Origin: Ectocarpus siliculosus
Taxonomy: Eukaryota; Sar; Phaeophyceae; Ectocarpales; Ectocarpaceae
NCBI GenBank assembly: GCA_000310025.1
Contig: FN649728.1
Location: 3,818,506-3,882,505 of the forward strand
Length of the DNA: 64,000 nt
Reading direction: 5' to 3'
The number at the start of each line of letters is the position of its first letter. Position 1 is the first letter of the stretch. Both the position numbers and the translations under genes were made by a program. Positions 11,701-20,700 of this stretch are shown in pieces. Below the pieces are notes generated by a model. That model did not search any database, was not told where the DNA came from, and was given only the letters and a program-made list of their open reading frames with translations.

Positions 11701-14700
11701 ACCGATGGAAATTGTTGGTGGTGTTCCTGGTTTAATGGTTTGGAACCGATGGGAATTGCAATCAAGTGTTTCTGGTTTAATGGTTTTTAGTGAATGTTTT
11801 GATCTTTGGAGATTCTGGATACAATGGAGACCGATGGAGATTCTGGTAGTAGGTGTTTCTGGTTCGTTTGCGACAAATGGAAGTTCGAACTAGTCTCTCT
11901 GGTTTAATGGTTTATGGTTGTTGCAAGAGGATGGGAGGAGAAACGACTGTTGCACAATGACATTGATTTCTGGAGTTTTTGGGATGGGTTTCGTGTGATG
12001 CATAATATAAGCAAGTTCGGGTATAATCTTGACAATGCAGCGAGCAGGGGGGCTGTTGGATGTACTCACAGCATTGACAGATTATTGCAACCGAGGAATG
12101 TTCCTAGAAGATGGAGCGGGGGATTTTGGGGGTTCCGCAGTTGTAATAAATTGGGGGAATGGTGGTACCATCTTTGCCACATATTATTGTTTTCTGGGTA
12201 TGCGTGTCAGCAACGGTGTTGGCCACGTGCCCTTGATTTATTCATCTTCCTTTTTCCCGGCTATCACGCCCTGGGCTATCACGCCCGTGCCCATACTACC
12301 TATCCACCATCTATCACGCTGCCAGGCTTTCACGCCTCTAGGCTATCACGCCATCACAACAGCTATCACAGCACCAGCGTCAACACATCAGAGCTATCAC
12401 GCTCCGGAACATCATAGATGCGGCGGGTTACCACACCCGTGGGCAGTTTACTGTATTTTATCGTTGCCGGCAAACTCGCCGCGCGGTTCTTTTATTTTTG
12501 CCGTCTACAACTGCGCCGGGCGCACCAAGCCACCCAACATCTTTGGTGCTAATTTTTTTTTTTTTTTTGCGTGGTTGTTAGGTCGTTGCTGCAGTTTTGA
12601 GCGGAACGCTTGTGACGGCGAGGATTTTGTTTTCGAGGGGGGGGGGGGGGGGCGGTGCGGCTCCGGGTGATTTTGCCAGCGGGTGAGGCTTTGTCGTCGC
12701 AGACTGCGTGGGATCGACACGGGTACTTCTGCGGATTAAGAAAGAGCCTTCCTTGTCCCGGAGGTTCCGTGTTTGGTCATGCCTACCCTCTGAAGAGTGC
12801 CTGTGGCGGCTTCTTGTGCGTCTCACATCCCACTTGACTGATACATGTTTTGTTTTTTTTTGCTTGTCCACAGTGTAGGGGGCAACGATGAGGCCGCCAC
12901 TTATCATAGTTCCGGTAGTCGGGTGGCGGAGGTTCTTGCGATCGTAGCGCGGGAGGGGGTGTTGTATTTTGGCTTTCGGTCTCGAGTGGCGATCTCTGGC
13001 TCATGGTCGACATATCAAAGAAGAGCCGTGTGGCACATATGGTGCTGGAAATTTACTCCCATTTTATTTCATCATCAGTTCGATTTTGTGTTTTCGAGCA
13101 ATAGAATATGACCTTGCCGTGCCGTCTGTCCGGGCGACAGGGCTGTTCCAGCATTAGCTCTGCCTCGTGCGTGGCGTTGGTTGTGTTGGGGCTTGCTGCC
13201 AACTGCGAACGAGATGTGGAAGATTTCGGGCATTCACCCTCCCCCCCCTCGTTTTTCACGTCCACGACTGCAGGAATTTGACGATGGAGCTGGTGGTGAG
13301 GCTTTGGGACGTGTACCTGGCGGTGAACGACCCCTCCCTCGTGTTCTTCCTGCTCGCCGCTCTCCTCGTCCGTAACAGGCAAGCTATAATAGCTAGCGAC
13401 CGAACAAGGTAACCACCGCCGTACCAATAACACCACGTACTACGCACACAGCAGCAGTAGCGGCAGCAGCAGCAGCAGCAGCCCTGTGATTGCATAAGAG
13501 GACGTGTGCATTGCATAGAGACGAGAGGAACGCTCCCTGTGGTTTGTGTATTTGTTCGAGAGGCAGACCCCAAGACAACAAACAGCCTTGGCAGAAGATG
13601 GCAACAGTTTCTCTCGCCTGCAAGTGCCATTGAACACGTGCAAAAAAGAGAAGGGCCTTCACCGTGGTGTCTTCTTTGTTTCACTCTTCGGCTATGGATC
13701 ACTCGCGGTGGCTCGCACGCCATATTTTCCTTTGTTTTCTTATCTCCGATTTTTGCCGTTCTATATTGGCTTTTACCCCGGTTGCCACACTACACCCATC
13801 CACATCCGTGTGTTAAGTGTTGTCCGTTGTCTTGACAACACGACGAGCTCTGTCTTCACAACACGAGGAGCTCTGTCGAGTACCCAACACTACTTTTTCC
13901 CAGCCCCTCATCGCCTGCACTAACAACAAACATGGCACGATAGGTACTCTTAAGTGTGATTGTAGCATACGGTACCTTTTTTTCTTATAACCTGAAAGAC
14001 ATCGATCGAGGAGGTCCTCGCTCCGGGAAGGCGTTGGTTGCCCCCCGCGCCACCCATATGACCGCTTTTTTCTACGCGTCTTGTTGTTGTGCTTGTTTTT
14101 GTAATGTTGCTGCGTTTCCAGGAACACGATCCTGGGGGTGGACCAGGCACACATGATGCCGGAAATGATCCAAAGCCTTACCGTCACCGACAAGGAGGTG
14201 GGTGTGCTGGTGGGGGTTGTGGCGGGATCTATGTCGTCATCCTGTTCCTCGATCATGCGTGTGTGTGTGGGTGGGTGTGTTTTGGTTTTCGGTTGACGTG
14301 TGGTTTCGTGTTGTAGGGCTGCCATGCCGCACAATCAACGCGGGCGCTTAGGCTGCTGTCGTTCGGCTGCACGTTTGGACGATTTTTGGGTGGCCGTGTT
14401 TGACCATGTTTCGGACGGACGTGGTCGACAGCAGCACTGCACAAGATTTAGCGGTGGTCGTTCAGTCATGATGCTGAATTTCGTGGCGTGATTTTTTCTG
14501 TGTTTCTCTCCGAAGGATTTCACTCAAGCTGTGCGATTGATTGCTGTTCGAACACTGCGCTTGAAATGACCGGAAAAAAATGAATAAATGTCAGGACCTG
14601 GAGGAACTCATAGTGCAGGCGCGAGAGATGCTGAGGAAAGTTCCCGAAAGCTTCCTCCAGACCGTTCGCAGCTGCTGCAGCGACCAGTGCAACGTGCCCC

Positions 14701-17700
14701 TGGACACCTCCCGCTCTCTCTTCTGCGAATCCGTCAGGTTGGTACGGGATACATTAGAGATAACTTTAAGAGTCCTTTTGTTTCTCTTTTCAAACCACAA
14801 CGAATTCATGTCTTTATAGAAGGAGTCCGGGATAAACAAAATCCATAGCGTTGCATAGCGGACACGCTTCCATTTTTTGTTTTTCGCACTCCGCGATTGC
14901 CGTGACTCGGAAGGGTGGTCGTTGGCCTGAATTAGGCCAAGCTCATGGACCGAACGTTCGATGTATCCGTCGCCCGCTCGTCGTGCACAGGCCGCGCCCG
15001 CACGCGCAAGAGCCTTTTTCTTACGTTGCCGCGAGACTCGCTTCTTGCTTCCCTTCCCTGTGTGGGGTAGCACCCAACAGCGAAAACACCTCCAGGGTTG
15101 TAGGATATTAAGTAATAGGATTCTTACATGAGCCCCTGCTCTTGCATGGTCAGGTCAAGTTCTTTCGTCCATACTCTCTTTAGTCTGGACTCCTTATCTC
15201 ACTCCATGGGGCTTGCAGAGGGGACGCGTATACTGCGTGCACCCAAACGGCTCTTTGCACATTTCGGCGCCCCGCCGCAGGTGCGTCTCGATCGGCCCGG
15301 GAGAGCTCCTGGACAGGATGGCCAGAAGGTCGCCGGGGGATGGGGAGGGCGGGGGCGGAGACGGTAGGGAGGGGACACGCGACGGAAAGGTCGCAGCAGC
15401 GGACGGAAACCGCAGCCCTTGCCCGATGCGGCCCGGGGCGGTGGACACGGTTGCGCTGGACATCCGGCCACTGCACGACTACGAGAACAGCGGGGCCGGG
15501 CACCTGGGAAAGGTGCGAGAATCATGTCATAGTGCTGCGAGAAACAAGGTTGGCAAAACAAGTTTTTTTGCTGAAGAGAGTGGCAGGAATGCGGGAGGCA
15601 AGACGGTTCCCAGGCGGCATGTCCATCATACAGGTATCATCCGCTTTTAACCCCCCCGGAGGCCCCGTATTTCAGCAGTACCCTGCCGAGCACCGCCAAA
15701 CATCTTGTCCTTGTCCTATCCGCGGAAGGGTAAGGTTTGACTCAGAGGCCCCAACACAGTTGGACATCGCGCGAAGCACGTACTTGGCCAGTTGCCCCCG
15801 CTTGTCGTTGCTGTTGTTGTTGTGGTCGGTTGTTTTCTTGAGGTGTGTGTGCTGTTGTTGGTGGTTTTGTCGTTCATGATTGTTGTGGATGTGGGTGCCC
15901 GGTTGACGTGCGATAGGCATGTACACTACTGGTGTTTATTTTCAGCGTGTATTTCTGGTCGCAATGCCTTGTCACCTAATTCTTGCCATGCACTACTGCT
16001 GGGGAAGCAGCGGCGTTGGAGCCGCTAAAACAATGGCGGCAGTCGATAGAGCTAAAATAGCCGTAGGCGCTAAACAAAGACAACAGTTCGATAGAGCTAA
16101 TTGGCCGTAGTCACTGGTCTGTGATACCCGTTCTGCACCGCGCCGTCTGGCACAGCACGTCTTGGTACATACAGTACTCCCATCGGTGCCGGGTTCGTGG
16201 ATTGGTTATCGGTGTGTCCCTGTAGTGTATGAATTCGAGCGAGGCGTTAGTGGCCGTCTGGCAAGATTACCGCTCGTAACCCCTAACTGGAACGGCCTGG
16301 GAAGGGGAGACGTAGTACGGAACATGGATTTCTACACAATGCACATATGTGTGCTTCTTTTGGGTAATCGCATTTTCACGGTACGGTACGGTGTTCCATC
16401 TCCGTGCAGCATGTTTTGGAACGCACCAAGATGTTACTGAAGTCAGCAGTGGCGATCGGCTGGTTGACTTCGACGAGAATCTTCAACCGTTGCGGTCGCA
16501 CACCGGTAGACTTAACAGTGCAAGAACATGTTTCATCCAGTACATTTTCTACAGATGCTGTTTTGGTTGACGGTGGTTCTGCTGATTTTGCCGGTACTCG
16601 TACCGTGCATCTTGTCTTTGCTTCACCTGGCGACGCCTGCAGCAGCCCATGGTATAAAACAGGTCAGAGAAAAAAAAGGCCGGTAGCACAGCGTCGTACG
16701 TTGATCCACGATTTCCCGCACGCACACACACTGTTTTTGTTGCCCGACGACCAAAAGACTGCAATCGAAGCCCAACCCAACCCATTCCAACCCGCTATTA
16801 TTTCTCATGACACCATCACACACGGCACACCCTCGTTGCCCTGCGACCACAACAATCCGATCGAACCCCCCCCCCAATCCACTCCACCACAAGACACACG
16901 GACACACGCTAATAAACCCCTGCCCTGTCTCTTTTTGGCCCCGGACGCAGTCTCTACGGCTGGATCCCTACCTGTTGGAGATGGAAGACGTCTTGGAGAA
17001 GTGGATGCAGCACTTCGACGGCACCCGGGGGACTCACGTGTGCCTCGTCGACTCTCTCGACCCCTCCACCGGCTCTGGCGCTTACGGCAGCAGCAGCGGC
17101 GGCGGGCACGGTGATGAAGCCGGGGGGCGTGGAGGCCAACAACAGCAGCAGCAGAAGCAGCGACGAGAAGAGGAGCGAAGACGGGGCGGGAGCGAGGCTG
17201 CTGAGAAGGACAGGGCGGGTAGAGAAGTAGCAGCAGCAGGGGCAGCAGCATCGGCGGGGGGCAGGATTATCGAGGACCCCTTGTGGAGACGTCTTTTGTT
17301 CGGGGAGGGGGATCCCATCACGGCGGGCGGGAGAGAGGGCAACGCGGATGCACCAGATTGGGAGTGCCAGCAGCAGCAGCAGCAGCCGGAACAGCGGCAG
17401 CCGTCTGATGGCAGCGATCGTGCCTCTCGTGGGGGAGGTTCAGGGGTAGTGGGGGTAGTCGAAGGCGGCCCGGGAGAGGGTTTCGGAGCTGCGAAGGTGA
17501 AAGAGGGGGGGGGGGGGGTACTCATGCTTCTGCATGCCTTCGCTGTTAGACCATTGACCACACATCCTCGAGAGGACGGAGCATTGTCCTCACATGACCG
17601 ATCACTGATGTCCAATCTTTCGTTCCAGGAGTTGGGGGGGGGGGGGGGGGATGGGTGCTTCTCCAACAATCATTTTCCGGTCATGGTTTTGTGTACAGTT

Positions 17701-20700
17701 TTTCGTTTTGTTTCTGTCGTTGTGCGTACATGGCTGGTATATGGGTGCATCGAGCCTTGGTGGCGCAGCAGGAACACATGAAAAACAGCAGCAGCAACCA
17801 CACGGACCGTAATGGTGCACTTCGAGTTTTTGTTTTTTGCAAATCGTGACCGAGGATCTCACCACGTGGATATTACCGCGGCAATATGATTTTTGGTCAG
17901 TTGATTGTTTTAGCTCCCGAACTAACCATTTTTTGCTCCCCAACAAACCAATTGCACGGCGCGTTGACTGGTTTAGCCCCCCCAGCTAACTAACCAGTTG
18001 CACGGCGGGTTGATTTTTTGTTTGCCCCCCAACGAACCAATTTGCGCGGCGCGTTGACTGTTTTAGCCCCTCAACTAACCGATTGCTGTTGGCTGCTGCG
18101 CATTTGTTGGCAGGCCTTCGCCCGGAGGCTCCACGCGAGAGGATTTCCGTACGTGTCCATCTTGGAGGGAGGCATGGAAGGCATCGTCCAACACCTCAAG
18201 AAGGAGGGGATGTGAGAAAAAACCCGCCCTCTCCCAACGAGGATCGCTACTAGCGCTGTGGCTTGTTCTGAAAAGCAGCGGCAGCTTTGTTGTAATAGGT
18301 TTCCTTTGTTGTACAGCGTGCGTAGGTGCCGATTGCGTGCGGCCGGGCAACGCCGCTACATGGCCACCGCTGGCGGCTGTCGAATGGCGTGCCAGAGGGC
18401 AAGAAGCAATCGCTTGCGAGAGACGCGTGTTCTCGAACGTTTGGAGGCCGGCTCCGCGTTTAGAACGGGAGCGGTGACGCTGCTTTGCCCGGACCGGCCG
18501 CCTGCGCATTCAGTCGTGTCGGAGCATCCCACTCCCAGGAACAGCACTCTGACGATCTATGGGTATCGACCCACCACCCGTAGGATGCATACCGTTCACA
18601 GGAAACAACCCTGCGACTACGTAGGAGTATCGACTCCCCCCCCCACCCCATGCCATCATTCCTTGCGGCAGCCCCCTGGAGCCTACGGTTATCGACCACG
18701 ACCCGGAAGCGTATCAGCGTTGGAGAGAGGCCCAAGCCCGCCGCCTGGCGGCAGCGCTGCCCCCGGAAGGCCAGCGTAGGGAATCCGCCAGCAGGTTTGT
18801 GTGTGTTTGTTTGTGTGTATGTGTTTTTGTGTGTGTTTGTTTTTGGGACTAGCATCGACCGCGCTAGCCGACTGACCAATGAAATCATGGTAGTCTCAGT
18901 GCGGCTGAAAACAGAAACTGCTTCGATGATCTTGGACCTCGTGAGGGGGCCTCATGTGTGTGTGTGTGTCTTGTTTCTTTGTGGACAACTTCCGTGGTGA
19001 CCGACTGACCGATGAAAAGACGCCAGTCTTGTAGCGGGATACCACAAACACGAGCATTTTCTATTCAAAGGGTGTGTGTGTGTTTTCCTATTGCTTTGTA
19101 TTACACAACGAATCCATCTATAGCCATAGATAATGAAGTATGTGTGTGTTTTCGACTTTGAATCGACCGCGCTAGCCGGCTGACCAATGCAAAAATGTGT
19201 GTGTGTGTCTACGTTTATTGTTTTGAATCGATCGCGCAAAGGACGCGGCACGCCGATATTGTTGTAGAGTGAAGCCAAGCCCTCACTGTAACACCGCCGG
19301 AAATATGCCAAACGCATGCCAGCAAGCCAGGTAAGCAGTGATTCCCCTGTACCCTGCCCTGCCCTGCCCTAACACTTGAGCCAAGATGGTAACAGCCTTC
19401 CTTTCACCTGTCTATGTTCCTGACTACGATGATAAGACGTGAAATGGTCACAAACAGCGAGCCACGCCAGTCAGAAATCGGGACCAGCGGCACAAACAGC
19501 AAGACAGCATGGATAAAAGAAAAGCCTGAAATTGTATTGAGCGTTGGTGAGGTAGCTAGCTGGACACCTGACGCGAAATATTTCCTCCTGCACCGAGACC
19601 AACGGCGAATGGGAAAGATAGCTCTAGAGCGATTGAACGCTTCTTTTGCCGCGCGTCACCCCCCCCCATTGGGAGCAGGGCAGGAGAGGCGTTTTCCTGG
19701 AGGGAAGAAGGGGACGGCAAAACCGGCGACAACAGCAACAGCAACAGCCACTACAGCGGTTCTTCCTCCGCCTCTCATCAGAACGACGGGCGCCAGCACC
19801 AGCGAGAGGAGTACGGCGGAGGTGGTGGGGGCGGGGCGGAAGGTGGAGGGGGAGTGGAGACTGGCCAATCGAAAGTCGGCGTTCTCGACCGGCTCGGGCT
19901 GGTGAGCTGAACCCATGCGTTTCAAAAATGTGGAGTGGTACAGCGGCATTTTTAATTTTTTTGGACGAAAGGGCGGGGCAGGTCGGTCGCCTTGAAAACG
20001 TGGGAAAGGCTTGTCGTTCTCGTGTGGAACGTTCTCCTGTGATGGGGATTCGTTTTTTTTTCCCTTCTTTTTTGCCTCGATGCGGAGGCGTGCTTTCCTC
20101 CCGTGTGAAACACATACACGGGCTTGGAGGGCCGAAAGACGAAAGTGGGCTATGATACACTAGTAACTCTACCGTCACGACTGACGCCTGTGCACGATGG
20201 AAAAATGGGTGAGGTTTTCATCTCGGGGCCTCGAGTCCCTGCAAGCCTTCGCGCCTTGTCCTCTTTTGTCGGTGTCTCCTGCGGAGCGCCTGATTGAGCG
20301 TTCTGATGACGTCACGGGTCGACTTGGGATTTGCACCAACCGGAACATTCCTTAAAACATATATATTCCTGAACTATTTCCGAAGTATTGGCCGTGCAGA
20401 AAATTGCGGGGACATGTTTTGCCGGTGTCCTCTCCGGCGGGCCTGTCGAAAGCAAATAAGTTCTGATTCCATGCACTAATCAAACCCCGTGCAAGGTTCA
20501 CGAACGAAAAAAAGATGTTGCCACCTCCCTGGATGGAATTAGGTACCTGTCGACCAGGGACTTTCCCCCACCAAAAATAAAATTCATTCTCAAACACAAA
20601 AATGGACCAAACAGATTTTCTTGCGCCCACACTCTTCTCTTACCCCACCGTTGCCCTTGTCCGCTCGGTCTTTTGGTCCGTCTCGACGCGAAAAGGTGCG

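Larger units (their letters stand above)
6842..12544 (+). mobile_element. Complete LTR retrotransposon, Gag-only (non-autonomous)
   Basis: Two 486-base direct repeats (6847-7332 and 12054-12539) begin TGTTGG and end CCAACA. They are flanked by a 5-base target-site duplication TCTTT (6842-6846 and 12540-12544). Between them lie one long gag frame (7211-9616) and about 2.4 kb without coding sequence. No protease, integrase, reverse transcriptase or RNase H motif is visible, so the element must be mobilised in trans; this is the TR-GAG/LARD type of organisation. It sits in sense orientation inside intron 4 of the TBC1D23-like gene. The LTRs look identical by eye, which implies a recent insertion. 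Confidence 0.93.

Noticed and set aside
16404-17114. 236-codon frame ahead of the rhodanese exon
   Set aside because: Mostly intron; the acceptor at 16950 and the phase-0 join to 15512 define the exon in a different frame.
18114-18215. End of the TBC1D23-like gene at the TGA at 18213
   Set aside because: A GTGAGA donor overlaps the stop, and seven further exons downstream join in phase, with a C-terminal segment resembling animal TBC1D23.
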